The notes under the pieces: model-generated
What the model saw: the letters and a program-made list of their open reading frames with translations, nothing else
What the model was told of the DNA's origin: nothing
The model's database searches: none
Made by a program: the position numbers and the translations under genes
From: Asaia bogorensis
GTDB lineage: Bacteria > Pseudomonadota > Alphaproteobacteria > Reyranellales > Reyranellaceae
Direction of reading: 5' to 3'
DNA: 43,924 nucleotides
NCBI GenBank assembly: GCA_945889625.1
Contig: CAMDCE010000042.1
Location: 1 to 43,924 of the forward strand
Shown here: piece by piece, positions 1 through 8,482 of the stretch
Numbering within the stretch: position 1 is the stretch's first letter
Layout of the letters: each line of letters begins with the position of its first letter

Positions 1-145
1 GCTATGTCCGCCTGAACCCGCTCGCGAAGGTCAATCGAATAAGGCTTTCCCATTCATGCCGGCCTCCATATCCCAGCCAGCATCTTGAATCAGACTTCCG
101 ATTCCTTGGGAATCCCCTTTCGATTCCTATTTCACGCTCGACGCT
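1..145. other. Left edge, no assignable gene
   Basis: No gene can be assigned here. A plus-strand frame is open from position 3 to a TAG at 147-149 and could be the last 48 codons of a gene entering from the left, but its residues (beginning YVRLNPLAKV) match nothing I recognise. A short inverted repeat, GATTCC TTG GGAATC at 100-114, lies just past the stop of the leftward gene. It has no T tract, so I would not call it a terminator. Confidence 0.3.
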
Positions 146-1093
146 CTAGAGCGCTGGCTTGCCGATGCCGCCGCGGGCGCGCCGCGCAAGGTAGGTCTGC
201 AGATGGGCATAGGCCAGGCGGAGGTTGGGCGTGGCGATGCCTGACTTCTTCGCGCGCGCGATCATATCGCCCACCACATGATCGGCTTCGACCGGGTTGC
301 CCTTCTCGAGGTCGTGCAGCATCGAGGCGGCGAACTTCGAGCCCTTCTGCGTGAGATACGAGCGCACAGTGACCATGCCCTTGTCGCCGGGGTCGTAACC
401 GGCGGCGGCCGCCACCTTGCGGCACTCCTCGACCGTCTCGAGCATGATCGCCTGGCCCTCGGCCGCCTCGAGGATGTCGCCCGAGGTGCCGCGCATCAGG
501 CAGCACATTGTGGCCAGCGAAGTGAGCATGATCCACTTGTCCCAGAGATCCTGGACGATGTTGGGATGCAGGCCGCCATCGACGCCCGACTTCCTGATCG
601 CGGCGTCGAGCTCGATCAGCGCTTGGCGCGGCGGCTTGCCGTCGCGCTCGCCGAAGGAGATGGCGGCGAACGGGCTGGTGTGAAGGATCTCGGCCTTGGC
701 CGACAAGGCGACGCCGACACGGGCGAGACCGCCCGCCACCTTGGCATCGCCGAACTTCGCGGCCAGCACATCGACGTGGCGCATGCCGTTCAGCAGCGGG
801 ACGACGGTGGCATTGGCGCCGACCGCCGGCGCCACCGCCTCGATGGCGGAGTCGAGATCGTAGGCCTTGCAGGTCAGCATCACGACGTCGTACGGCCCGC
901 CTTCGCCGCCCTTCAGCACGGTCTTCACCTTCTGGGTGATGTCGCCCTTGGTGCTCTTGATGACCAGCCCGTCGCGCTGCAGCGCTTCGTTGCGCGCCGG
1001 ACGGACGAGGAAGGTGACGTCGGCGCCGCTCTGGTGCAGGCGGCCGCCGATATAGCCGCCGATCGCACCGGCGCCAAGAATCAAGGTCTTCAC
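146..1093 (-). CDS. Ketopantoate reductase family protein (ApbA/PanE), copy 1
   Basis: A 315-residue NADP-dependent reductase of the 2-dehydropantoate 2-reductase family. The N-terminus carries the Rossmann dinucleotide loop GAGAIGG at residues 7-13, and the length is normal for PanE/ApbA. The start is a GTG, supported by CGGAG six bases upstream. It lies 11 bp downstream of a paralogue of nearly equal length. Both share phrases such as GGEGGPYDVV, CKAYDLDSA and LWDKWIMLTS/LWDKWIMLGA, so the pair looks like a tandem duplication. Family members reduce ketopantoate for pantothenate and CoA synthesis, but many paralogues act on other 2-oxo acids. With two adjacent copies I would not assign panE to either. 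Confidence 0.9.
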   Translation of the reverse strand: MKTLILGAGAIGGYIGGRLHQSGADVTFLVRPARNEALQRDGLVIKSTKGDITQKVKTVLKGGEGGPYDVVMLTCKAYDLDSAIEAVAPAVGANATVVPLLNGMRHVDVLAAKFGDAKVAGGLARVGVALSAKAEILHTSPFAAISFGERDGKPPRQALIELDAAIRKSGVDGGLHPNIVQDLWDKWIMLTSLATMCCLMRGTSGDILEAAEGQAIMLETVEECRKVAAAAGYDPGDKGMVTVRSYLTQKGSKFAASMLHDLEKGNPVEADHVVGDMIARAKKSGIATPNLRLAYAHLQTYLARRARGGIGKPAL

Positions 1094-1104
1094 GCGTTGC
1101 TCCG

Positions 1105-2040
1105 TTACCTGGCGAGGCCGCCGCGGGCGCGGCGCGCCTCATAGGCCTGCAGGTGCGCATAGGCAAAGCGCAGGTTGGGCGCGGCGATGCCGTGCTTCTT
1201 CGCGCGGGCCAGCATGTCGCCCACGATCTGCCTGCCTTCGACCGGACCGCCCTTCTCGAGGTCGCCCAGGATCGAGGCGACGGACTTGGAGCCCTTTTGA
1301 GTCAGCATCGCCCTGATGCCGGCAAGAGTCTTGTCGCTCGGCGGGTAGCCTTCGGACGCCGCGACCCGTCCGCACTCGCTCAGGATCTCGGCCATGATCG
1401 CCGCACCATCCTCGGCCTCGACGATGTCGCCCACATTGCCGCGCATGGCCGTGCACATCGAGGCGATCGCGCCCAGCATGATCCACTTGTCCCAGAGATC
1501 CTGGTTGATGTTGGCGTTGAGGCCGCCCTCGATGCCGGCCTTCTTGCAGGCCGCATCGAGCGCCACGAGCGCGGCGCGCGGCGGCTTGCCGTCGCGTTCG
1601 CCGAACGACACGCCGGAAGCACCGGAATGCAGGATCTCGCCGTTGGGGCCCAGCATGCCGGAGATGCGGGCGAGGCCACCCGCCACCTTGGCCGCCCCGA
1701 ACTTCGCGTCGAGGGCAGTAAAATGGGCATGGCCGTTCAGCATGGGGACGATGGTCGTGTTGGCGCCGACCGCCGGCGCGATCGCTGCCATCGCCGAGTC
1801 GAGATCGTAGGCCTTGCAGGCGAGCACAATGACGTCGTACGGCCCGCCCTCACCGCCTTTGGTCACGACCTTGGCCGGAACGACCGCGTCGCCCTTCGGG
1901 CTTTTGACGACCAGGCCCTCTTTCCTGACCTTCTCGGCGCGCTTGTCGCGCAGCAGGAAAGTGAGGTCGGCGCCGCTCTGATGCAGGCGCGCGCCCCAAT
2001 AGCCACCGACGGCACCGGCCCCCAGGATCAGGAGTTTCAC
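1105..2040 (-). CDS. Ketopantoate reductase family protein (ApbA/PanE), copy 2
   Basis: A 311-residue paralogue of the gene just downstream, with the nucleotide-binding loop GAGAVGG at residues 7-13 and the same ApbA/PanE architecture. The start chosen is the GTG at 2040, because the family motif (MKLLILGAG) begins there. Its first bases overlap the TGA of the upstream HAD gene as GTGA, which implies translational coupling. A longer in-frame start exists but would add about 41 Arg-rich residues read from the HAD gene in another frame. Function beyond NADPH-dependent 2-oxoacid reduction is inferred from family only. Confidence 0.9.
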   Translation of the reverse strand: MKLLILGAGAVGGYWGARLHQSGADLTFLLRDKRAEKVRKEGLVVKSPKGDAVVPAKVVTKGGEGGPYDVIVLACKAYDLDSAMAAIAPAVGANTTIVPMLNGHAHFTALDAKFGAAKVAGGLARISGMLGPNGEILHSGASGVSFGERDGKPPRAALVALDAACKKAGIEGGLNANINQDLWDKWIMLGAIASMCTAMRGNVGDIVEAEDGAAIMAEILSECGRVAASEGYPPSDKTLAGIRAMLTQKGSKSVASILGDLEKGGPVEGRQIVGDMLARAKKHGIAAPNLRFAYAHLQAYEARRARGGLAR

Positions 2041-2717
2041 TTCTTGGCGCTCCTCTCGGCGACCCAATCGGCGAGCCAAGTCGCGAGGTCTTCGGTCTGG
2101 TGATGGATGTGATCGAGATTGATGTCGGCCGCGCGCCTGACGCTTTCGTCGGTGCGGATCCACACCGTGCGCATGCCCATGTCGGCGGCGGGCTTGAGGT
2201 TGACTGCGATGTCGTCGGCGAAGGCGGCGCGCGTGGGGTCGACATTATGCTTGCGCACCAGCTTGTCGTAGATCGCCTGGTGCGGCTTGGGCCAATAATC
2301 GCCGGCTACGATGTCGAAGATCGCCTCGAAATGATGAGCCACGCCCAGCCGCTCCATGACCCGCTCGGCGTGCGGCACGTCGCCGGCGGTGAAGATGATC
2401 TTGCGGCCGGGCAGGGCGGCCAGTGATTTTTCGAGTTCCGGGCTCGCCGGCACCGGCGAATAATCGATGTCGTGGACGTAGTCGAGGTAGTGCGTCGGAT
2501 CGACGCCGTGCAGGCTCATCATGCCGCGCATCGAGGTGCCGTGGTCGCGCCAATAGGCCTTCTGCACCCGCCGGGCTTCCTCGGCATCGACCTTCAGCCA
2601 GTCCGAGATATAGCGACCGATGCGCACGTCGATCTGGGAGAACAGGTTGCAGCGCGCCGGATAGAGCGTGTTGTCGAGGTCGAACAGCCAGACGTCGGGA
2701 TCGTGGAGTGGTGGCAT
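2037..2717 (-). CDS. HAD-family pyrimidine 5'-nucleotidase-like hydrolase
   Basis: A 226-residue haloacid dehalogenase-fold phosphatase. The catalytic DxD appears in LFDLDNTLY (Asp13 and Asp15), the motif III lysine in GDYWPKPH, and motif IV in AAFADDIAVNL. The sequence resembles the pyrimidine 5'-nucleotidase group found in fungi and Alphaproteobacteria (SDT1/PhoG type). The ATG at 2717 directly precedes the first motif; the frame is open further upstream but there reads through the divergent rmuC gene. It heads a three-gene leftward unit with the two reductase paralogues, joined by a 4-bp GTGA overlap. Its physiological nucleotide is not visible from sequence. Confidence 0.88.
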   Translation of the reverse strand: MPPLHDPDVWLFDLDNTLYPARCNLFSQIDVRIGRYISDWLKVDAEEARRVQKAYWRDHGTSMRGMMSLHGVDPTHYLDYVHDIDYSPVPASPELEKSLAALPGRKIIFTAGDVPHAERVMERLGVAHHFEAIFDIVAGDYWPKPHQAIYDKLVRKHNVDPTRAAFADDIAVNLKPAADMGMRTVWIRTDESVRRAADINLDHIHHQTEDLATWLADWVAERSAKK

Positions 2718-2777
2718 GGGCGCCTGAATTAAAGGCCAGCCGTGCGCTTGTCGAGACGGCAGATTATAAGGGAGCCA

Positions 2778-3830
2778 ATGGATATCCTGACGATCGTCCT
2801 GCTGGCAGCCGTCGCACTGCTGTTTCTGGTGCTGGTGCTCGTCCTGGCCCGTCGCGGCGGCAACAGCCGCGAGGCCGAGACCATGCGCCAGCAGCTCGCC
2901 TTGGCGCTCAGCCAACAGGCCGAGACCGTCCAGCGGGTCGAGCGTTCGCTGCGCGAGCAGGAGCAGGCGCTGAGCAAGGTCGTGGATGAGCGGCTCGATC
3001 GGACGGAGAAAGCGACAGGGGAGATCGTCACCGACCTGCGCGAGCGGCTGGTGCGCATCGACGAGGCGCAGAAGAAGATCGGCGAACTCTCGACCCAGGT
3101 CGTCAGCCTGCAGGAAGTGCTGTCCAACAAGCAGGCGCGCGGCGCCTTCGGCGAAGTCCAGCTGAACGACCTCGTGCAGAGTGCCCTGCCGCCGCAGGCC
3201 TACGACTTCCAGTACACGCTTTCGAGTGGCGCGCGGGCGGACTGCCTGCTGCGGCTGCCCAATCCGCCGGGCTCGATCGCCATCGACGCCAAGTTTCCGC
3301 TGGAAAGCTACAGCGCGCTCAGGGCCGTCGCGGCGGGCGATGCGCCGGCGCTCGTGTTGGCGCAGCGCGCCTTCCAACAGGCCATCCGCAAGCACATCGG
3401 CGATATTCGCGACAAGTATATCGTGCCGGGCGAGACCGCCGAATCGGCCCTGATGTTCCTGCCCTCGGAAGCGGTTTACGCAGAGCTGCACGCCAACTTC
3501 ACGGGCCTGGTCGAGGAGTCCTACCGCGCCCGCGTCTGGATCGTCTCGCCGACCACCATGATGGCGACGCTCAACACCGTGCGCGCCGTCCTGAAGGACG
3601 TACGCATGCGAGAGCAGGCCGGCGAGATCCAGAAGGCGGTCGGACTGCTGCTGAGCGACGTGAAGCGGCTCGACGAGCGGGTCGAGAAACTGAAGGGGCA
3701 CTTCGCGATGACCGAAAAGGATCTGCGCGACCTCGATGTATCGGCCGACCGCATCACCAAGCGCGGCGAGCGCATTCTCGCCGTCGATCTCGGCGAGGAG
3801 CCGTCGACGGCGCTGCCGCCCAAGATCTGA
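2778..3830 (+). CDS. rmuC: DNA recombination protein RmuC
   Basis: A 350-residue RmuC homologue. One hydrophobic helix at about residues 4-24 (ILTIVLLAAVALLFLVLVLV) is followed by a charged coiled coil to about residue 110. The conserved RmuC nuclease-like domain comes next, recognisable from GAFGEVQLNDLV, the IAIDAKFPLESY segment and FLPSEAVYAEL. RmuC limits inversions and rearrangements and is related to PD-(D/E)xK nucleases; the ID-K in IAIDAK fits that core. The ATG at 2778 is preceded by AAGGGAG. It diverges from the HAD gene across 60 bp. Confidence 0.95.
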   Translation: MDILTIVLLAAVALLFLVLVLVLARRGGNSREAETMRQQLALALSQQAETVQRVERSLREQEQALSKVVDERLDRTEKATGEIVTDLRERLVRIDEAQKKIGELSTQVVSLQEVLSNKQARGAFGEVQLNDLVQSALPPQAYDFQYTLSSGARADCLLRLPNPPGSIAIDAKFPLESYSALRAVAAGDAPALVLAQRAFQQAIRKHIGDIRDKYIVPGETAESALMFLPSEAVYAELHANFTGLVEESYRARVWIVSPTTMMATLNTVRAVLKDVRMREQAGEIQKAVGLLLSDVKRLDERVEKLKGHFAMTEKDLRDLDVSADRITKRGERILAVDLGEEPSTALPPKI

Positions 3831-3845
3831 CGAACGAGGTCGGCC

Positions 3846-4226
3846 ATGAGTTCATCCGGCGCCAGCCTCACCGTCCTGAAGGCCCTGGCTCAGGCCTTCA
3901 ACGATCACGATCTCGACCGCATCATGGGCTTCTTCGCCGACGACGCGGTTCTGGAAATGCCGCGCGGGCCCGACCCCTGGGGCCGGCGCTACCTCGGCCG
4001 GGCCGCCATCCGCGAGGGCCTGAGCGCACGCTTCACCGGCCTGCCCGACGTGCACTATGGCGCCGACAGCCACTATATCGATGGCGACATGGGCATTTCG
4101 CAATGGACCGTGACCGGCACGACCCCGGCCGGCGAGCACATCGAGGCGCGCGGCTGCGACTTCTACAGCTTCCGCGACGGCAAGGTCGTCAAGAAGGACT
4201 CGTTCTGGAAGATGGTCGAGAAGTAG
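3846..4226 (+). CDS. SnoaL/NTF2-like nuclear transport factor 2 family protein
   Basis: A 126-residue single-domain protein of the NTF2-like (SnoaL, ketosteroid isomerase-like) fold. The opening helix (LKALAQAFNDHDLDRIMGFFADDAVLEM), the R-YLGRAAIREG turn and the closing strand (FYSFRDGKVVKKDSFWK) are typical. It starts 15 bp after rmuC with GAGGT upstream of the ATG, so it may be cotranscribed with it. It converges on htpX with only four bases between the stops. Such proteins bind small hydrophobic ligands or act as isomerases; no catalytic residues identify the substrate. A second, unrelated-context member lies at 27159-27554. Confidence 0.85.
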   Translation: MSSSGASLTVLKALAQAFNDHDLDRIMGFFADDAVLEMPRGPDPWGRRYLGRAAIREGLSARFTGLPDVHYGADSHYIDGDMGISQWTVTGTTPAGEHIEARGCDFYSFRDGKVVKKDSFWKMVEK

Positions 4227-4230
4227 GGCC

Positions 4231-5163
4231 CTAGCCCCACGGCCCGCGGCGCGACGCCTGCGGGGCAGCGCCCCACGGGCTCGTCGCCGGTCGTTGCGGC
4301 GGCGGCGCGGCGCTGTATTGCCCGGCCATCGCCTGCAGACGCGCGATGCGCTCTTCCATCGGCGGGTGAGTCGAGAACAGGCTCGACATGCCACCGCCCG
4401 ACAGAGGATTGTCGATATAGAGGTGGGCCGTCGCGGGATTAGCTTCGGCGGTCGCGTTGGGGATCGCCCGCGTGCCTTCATGCAGGCGCGCCAGTGCCGA
4501 GGCGAGCCACAGCGGCTGGCCGGAGATTTCCGCGCCCAAGCGGTCGGCCTCGAACTCGCGGCTGCGGCTGATCGCCATCTGCACCATCGACGCGGCAAGC
4601 GGCGCCAGGAACATCGCGGCGATCGCCACGACGGGACTGACCAGCCGCTGGCCGTTGGAGTCGCGGCCACCGCCGAACAGGCCACCGAAGCTCGCCAGCA
4701 TGCCGATCGCGCCCGACAGAGTGGCGGCGACGGTCATTATAAGCGTGTCGCGGTTCTTCACATGGCCGAGCTCGTGGGCCAGCACGCCGGTGATCTCCTC
4801 GCGGCTCAAGTGGCGCAGCAGGCCGGTGGTCGCGGCCACTGCGGCATGCTCGGGGTTGCGGCCGGTCGCGAAGGCGTTGGGTTGGTCCTCGTCGATCAAA
4901 TAGACGCGCGGCATCGGAAGGCCGGCGCGGCCGGCCAGTTGCTGGACGATGGCGTAGAGCTCGGGTGCCTCGCTCGGTCCGACCTCGTGGGCGTTGCTCA
5001 TGCGCAGCACCATCTGATCGCTGTTCCAGTAGGCGAACAGGTTCATGCCGAGCGCGACCACGAGCGCAATCAACAGGCCCGATTCGCCGCCCAGCAGATA
5101 GCCCACCACCAGGAAGAAGCCGGTGAGGGCGGCCAGAAGGAGCGCGGTGCGAAAGTAGTTCAT
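4231..5163 (-). CDS. htpX: Inner-membrane zinc metalloprotease HtpX
   Basis: A 310-residue M48B protease. Two N-terminal membrane helices (about residues 7-24 and 28-46) precede the zinc-binding HELGH at 130-134. A further hydrophobic pair spans about 141-197, and the third zinc ligand is in SREFEAD (Glu203). HtpX degrades misfolded inner-membrane proteins alongside FtsH. The tail is Pro/Gln/Gly rich (from about residue 285) and longer than in E. coli HtpX. The ATG at 5163 fits the family start; an upstream GTG would add 24 non-family residues. It is divergent from the SDHAF4 gene. Confidence 0.95.
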   Translation of the reverse strand: MNYFRTALLLAALTGFFLVVGYLLGGESGLLIALVVALGMNLFAYWNSDQMVLRMSNAHEVGPSEAPELYAIVQQLAGRAGLPMPRVYLIDEDQPNAFATGRNPEHAAVAATTGLLRHLSREEITGVLAHELGHVKNRDTLIMTVAATLSGAIGMLASFGGLFGGGRDSNGQRLVSPVVAIAAMFLAPLAASMVQMAISRSREFEADRLGAEISGQPLWLASALARLHEGTRAIPNATAEANPATAHLYIDNPLSGGGMSSLFSTHPPMEERIARLQAMAGQYSAAPPPQRPATSPWGAAPQASRRGPWG

Positions 5164-5222
5164 GGCGGGAAAGATGGCCCCGGGGTGTAGCAAATCAAGG
5201 GGCGAGGCGGCATCATCCGGCC

Positions 5223-5393
5223 ATGCCCGACACACTCAAAACCACCCCACCCGAGCCCGCAAAAGAGCCGCCGGCCAAGCCCGCAGCCAAGCCCGAGCCC
5301 CCCAAGAAGGTCGAGGAAATCGGCGGCCCGCCCGGCCCCGAACCGACCCGCTACGGCGACTGGCAGTTCAACGGCAAGGTGACTGACTTCTGA
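5223..5393 (+). CDS. SDHAF4-like succinate dehydrogenase assembly factor (DUF1674)
   Basis: A 56-residue protein. Its C-terminal half carries the DUF1674/SDHAF4 signature: [16 protein letters not shown] followed by a Gly-Lys pair and a terminal DF. In mitochondria and Alphaproteobacteria this family binds FAD-loaded SdhA and helps succinate dehydrogenase assembly. The first 30 residues are Pro/Lys/Ala rich, as is common in the family. No sdh genes lie in the window, so it is detached from its presumed partner. It is divergent from htpX (59 bp) and followed nine bases later by a palindromic repeat. Confidence 0.9.
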   Translation: MPDTLKTTPPEPAKEPPAKPAAKPEPPKKVEEIGGPPGPEPTRYGDWQFNGKVTDF

Positions 5394-5401
5394 TGCGCAG
5401 T

Positions 5402-5467
5402 GTCTTCCCGAGCGAAGCGAGGGATCTTTCGGCAACGGCAAAGATCCCTCGCTTCGCTCGGGATGAC
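5402..5467. repeat. Long palindromic intergenic repeat (BoxE/REP-like), intact copy
   Basis: A near-perfect hairpin. The perfect arms are 5406-5429 and 5440-5463 (24 bp), with a 10-base loop at 5430-5439. GTC/GAC flanks extend the pairing to 5402-5467 with one mismatch. The arm core is CGAGCGAAGCGAGGGATCTT. It sits between the stop of the SDHAF4 gene and the start of the oxidoreductase. A related, disrupted copy lies at 35607-35713. It may act as a transcript-processing or attenuation structure, or simply as a mobile palindromic repeat. Confidence 0.9.
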
Positions 5468-5483
5468 AAATTTTGGTGACGAG

Positions 5484-6812
5484 ATGAGTGCAAGAACCGA
5501 CATCTTCCATCCCGACTTCAAGGCGCAGCCCTGGTGGTGGGAAGCCTGGACGCCCAACAATGTGCTGTCACAGGACCCGCCTGCCAAGACCGACATCGCC
5601 ATCGTCGGCGCGGGCTACGGCGGCCTCGCCACGGCGCTGGAGCTGCGGCGCAACGGCGTCGGCACGGTCGTGCTGGAGCGCGGCGATTTCGGTGTCGGCG
5701 CTTCGACGCGCAACGGTGGCATGATCTCGGGCGGCACCAATCTCGGCAAGGGCCTGGGCGGCAAGAGCCCGATCGCCGATGAATTCGAGCGCAACAAGGC
5801 AGCCCTCATGGGCGCCGGTGCGGATTCGCTCACTGTGCTGGAAGACATCATCGCCCGCGAAAAGATCGAGTGCGGGCTGCACAGGAATGGTCGCTTCGTC
5901 GGCGCCTGGACGCCCAGGCACTACGACGACCTCGCGACCAAGGTCGAGACCTACAATAAATACGCCAATGCCGGCGCCTCGATGGTGCCGCGCGAGCGCC
6001 AGCGCGAGATGATCGCGTCGGACTATTACTACGGCGGCATGCATGCCACGCGCGCCGGCCATCTCCATCCTGCGCTCTACTACAAGGGCCTGCTCGAAGC
6101 AGCCCACCGCGCCGGCGCGATCCTGTGCGCCAACGTCGAGGCCGAGCGCATCGAGAAGATCTCGACCGGCTGGCGCGTGCTGACCTCGAAGGGCCCGGTC
6201 GAGTGCCGCGAGGTGGTGGTCGCGACCAACGGCTACACCGGCGATCTGACGCCGCGGCTCAAGCGCCGCGTGGTGCCGGTGGCGAGCCATATCATCGCGA
6301 CGGAGGAATTGCCCGAGCATGCCAGCAAGCTGATCCCCGAGATGCGTGCGATAGGCGACACCAAGCGGGTGCTGACCTATTACCGGCCCTCGCCCGACGG
6401 CAAGCATATGATCTTCGGCGGCCGCGCGCGCTTCACCGCGGCCCCGCCGGAAGTGAGCGCGCCGGCGCTCTACCAATACATGATCGACCGCTTCCCGCAG
6501 CTCGGCGGTATCCGCATTACCCACGTCTGGACGGGCAATGTCGCCTTCGCCATCGACTACATGCCGCACATGGGCCAGGACGAGGGGCTGCATTACCTGC
6601 TGGGCTGCAACGGCAATGGCGTCGCCATGATGACCTATCTCGGCACGCAGACCGCCAAGAAGATCGCCGGCGGTCGCAACGAGCCGATCAACCCGCTCGA
6701 CGGCCGCGATTTCCCCGAGCACCCGCTCTACAACGGCGATCCGTGGTTCCTGCCGATGATCGGCGCCTGGTATCGCACGCGCGACTGGATCGATCGCCGG
6801 CTAGCAGCGTAA
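5484..6812 (+). CDS. FAD-dependent oxidoreductase, DAO family (PuuB/DadA-like)
   Basis: A 442-residue flavoprotein. The FAD-binding GxGxxG loop is in DIAIVGAGYGGLATALELR (about residues 34-52), followed by the ADP-contacting Glu in VVLERGDFGVGASTRNGG. A C-terminal GCNGNGVAMMTYLG segment closes the FAD site. The N-terminal FHPDFKAQPWWWEAW stretch resembles gamma-glutamylputrescine oxidoreductase PuuB and relatives. It probably oxidises an amine or amino acid. I chose the ATG at 5484 after GGTGACGAG; upstream in-frame codons read through the palindromic repeat and would give a spurious leader. It is followed 10 bp later by threonine dehydratase, suggesting an amino-acid catabolic pair. Confidence 0.9.
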   Translation: MSARTDIFHPDFKAQPWWWEAWTPNNVLSQDPPAKTDIAIVGAGYGGLATALELRRNGVGTVVLERGDFGVGASTRNGGMISGGTNLGKGLGGKSPIADEFERNKAALMGAGADSLTVLEDIIAREKIECGLHRNGRFVGAWTPRHYDDLATKVETYNKYANAGASMVPRERQREMIASDYYYGGMHATRAGHLHPALYYKGLLEAAHRAGAILCANVEAERIEKISTGWRVLTSKGPVECREVVVATNGYTGDLTPRLKRRVVPVASHIIATEELPEHASKLIPEMRAIGDTKRVLTYYRPSPDGKHMIFGGRARFTAAPPEVSAPALYQYMIDRFPQLGGIRITHVWTGNVAFAIDYMPHMGQDEGLHYLLGCNGNGVAMMTYLGTQTAKKIAGGRNEPINPLDGRDFPEHPLYNGDPWFLPMIGAWYRTRDWIDRRLAA

Positions 6813-6822
6813 GGGCGGCGTG

Positions 6823-8049
6823 ATGGCATCTCTTCCTGTCACGCTGGAAGACGTGCAGCTCGCTGCCGCGCGCATCGGCGGCGCGGTCGTGCACACGCCC
6901 TGTCTGCGCAGCGAGACCCTGTCGCGCATCGCCAAGGCCGACATCTGGGTGAAGTTTGAAAATTTGCAATTCACCGCCTCGTTCAAGGAACGCGGCGCGC
7001 TCAACACCCTGCTGCAGCTCAGCGACGCCGAGCGCAAGCGCGGCGTGATCGCCATGTCGGCCGGCAACCATGCCCAGGGCGTGGCCTATCACGCCGGGCG
7101 GCTGGGCATTCCCGTCACCATCGTCATGCCGTCCTTCACGCCCAACACCAAGGTGATGCACACGCGCGGCCACGGCGCCACGGTCGTGCTGAAGGGCGAC
7201 ACCCTGGCCGAGGCGGGCGCCGAGGCGCATCGCATCGCTGCCGCCGAGAGACTGGTGTTCGTCCATCCCTACGACGATCCGCGCATCATCGCGGGCCAGG
7301 GCACGATTGCGCTGGAGATGCTGCAGGACGTGTCCGAGCTCGACACGCTGGTGGTGCCGGTGGGCGGCGGCGGCATGATCGCCGGCTGCGCGGTGGCGGC
7401 GCGCGGGCTGAAGCCCGACGTCAAGGTGATCGGCGTCGAATCGGCCGGCTACTCGGCAATGCGCCAGCTGCTGGCCAACGAACCGGTGACGGTGGGCGGC
7501 GACACCATCGCCGAGGGCATCGCCGTGCGCGACATCGGCAAGCTGCCCTTGGCCATCGCGCGAGCGCTGGTCGACCGCGTGCTCACCGTCGACGAGGTGG
7601 CGATCGAGCGGGCAATCTCGCTGTTCCTCGAAGTCGAGAAGACCGTGGCCGAAGGCGCCGGCGCAGCGGGGCTCGCCGCCCTGCTGGCCCATCCGCAGCA
7701 TTTCACCGGCCGCAAGGTCGGCCTGGTGCTGTGCGGCGGCAATATCGACACCCGCCTGCTCGCCTCGGTGCTGCTGCGCGGCCTGGTGCGCGATGGCCGG
7801 ATCGTGCGGCTGCGGCTGATGATCGGCGACCTGCCGGGCCAGCTCGCGCGCGTGGCCGGCCTGATCGGCAAGGCCGGCGGCAACATCGTCGAGGTGCAGC
7901 ATCAGCGGCTGTTCGGCAGCGTGGTCGCCAAAGCGACCGAGCTCGACGTCACGGTCGAGACGCGCGGCCGCGATCATATGCGCGAGCTGGTCGCGGCGCT
8001 GGAAGGCGACGGCTTCGTCGTCCATGTCCTGGAAGGCGGCGGCGCCTGA
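6823..8049 (+). CDS. ilvA: Threonine ammonia-lyase with C-terminal ACT domain
   Basis: A 408-residue fold-type II PLP enzyme that deaminates threonine (or serine) to 2-oxobutyrate. The PLP lysine is Lys55 in [10 protein letters not shown], and the glycine-rich phosphate loop is GGGGMIAG. A single ACT-like regulatory domain follows (from about residue 325: [26 protein letters not shown]). One ACT domain and ~400 residues match the short IlvA/TdcB type rather than E. coli IlvA with two regulatory modules. The ATG at 6823 is preceded by GTG at 6820, so either could be used. It lies ten bases after the FAD oxidoreductase. Confidence 0.92.
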   Translation: MASLPVTLEDVQLAAARIGGAVVHTPCLRSETLSRIAKADIWVKFENLQFTASFKERGALNTLLQLSDAERKRGVIAMSAGNHAQGVAYHAGRLGIPVTIVMPSFTPNTKVMHTRGHGATVVLKGDTLAEAGAEAHRIAAAERLVFVHPYDDPRIIAGQGTIALEMLQDVSELDTLVVPVGGGGMIAGCAVAARGLKPDVKVIGVESAGYSAMRQLLANEPVTVGGDTIAEGIAVRDIGKLPLAIARALVDRVLTVDEVAIERAISLFLEVEKTVAEGAGAAGLAALLAHPQHFTGRKVGLVLCGGNIDTRLLASVLLRGLVRDGRIVRLRLMIGDLPGQLARVAGLIGKAGGNIVEVQHQRLFGSVVAKATELDVTVETRGRDHMRELVAALEGDGFVVHVLEGGGA

Positions 8050-8122
8050 TACTTCGGTTTTGCCCGAAGCATGGAACAGACGAAATCGACCACAACGGCA
8101 GTCATCCAATAAGGAGGCTGCC

Positions 8123-8428
8123 ATGGCGATCACCGTCTTCATCCGTTACCAGCTCGACCCCTTCAAGCGCGATGCTTTCGAGGCTTATGCCAAGCGCTGG
8201 TTCAAGATCATTCCCAAGTGCGGCGGCGACCTGGTGGGCTACTGGATGCCGCACGAGGGCACCAACAACATCGGCATGGCGCTGATCAGCTTCGAGAGCC
8301 TCGCCGCCTACGAGACCTACCGGGCGCGCCTGCGGGCCGATCCCGAAGGCCTGACCAATTTCCAGAGCGCCGAGGAGGGTCGCTTCATCCTGGCCGAGGA
8401 GCGGACCTTCCTGCGAAAGGTGGCCTGA
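8123..8428 (+). CDS. NIPSNAP family protein
   Basis: A 101-residue single-domain protein of the dimeric alpha/beta barrel NIPSNAP family, recognisable from [24 protein letters not shown], the [11 protein letters not shown] segment and [19 protein letters not shown] very strong ribosome site, AAGGAGG at 8111-8117, fixes the ATG. Family members are small ligand-binding or stress proteins with no clear catalytic role. It follows ilvA by 73 bp and precedes purH by 54 bp, all on the same strand. No function can be assigned from context. Confidence 0.85.
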   Translation: MAITVFIRYQLDPFKRDAFEAYAKRWFKIIPKCGGDLVGYWMPHEGTNNIGMALISFESLAAYETYRARLRADPEGLTNFQSAEEGRFILAEERTFLRKVA

Positions 8429-8482
8429 GCCGCGCTAAACCGCCGCTAACAACTCACCGCCGCGCGGGCTAAAAGACCCTCC

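Noticed and set aside
5400..5483. N-terminal extension of the FAD oxidoreductase through the palindrome
   Set aside because: The extra residues are simply the translated repeat arm (MSSRAKRGI type). A good ribosome site and the family start lie at 5484.
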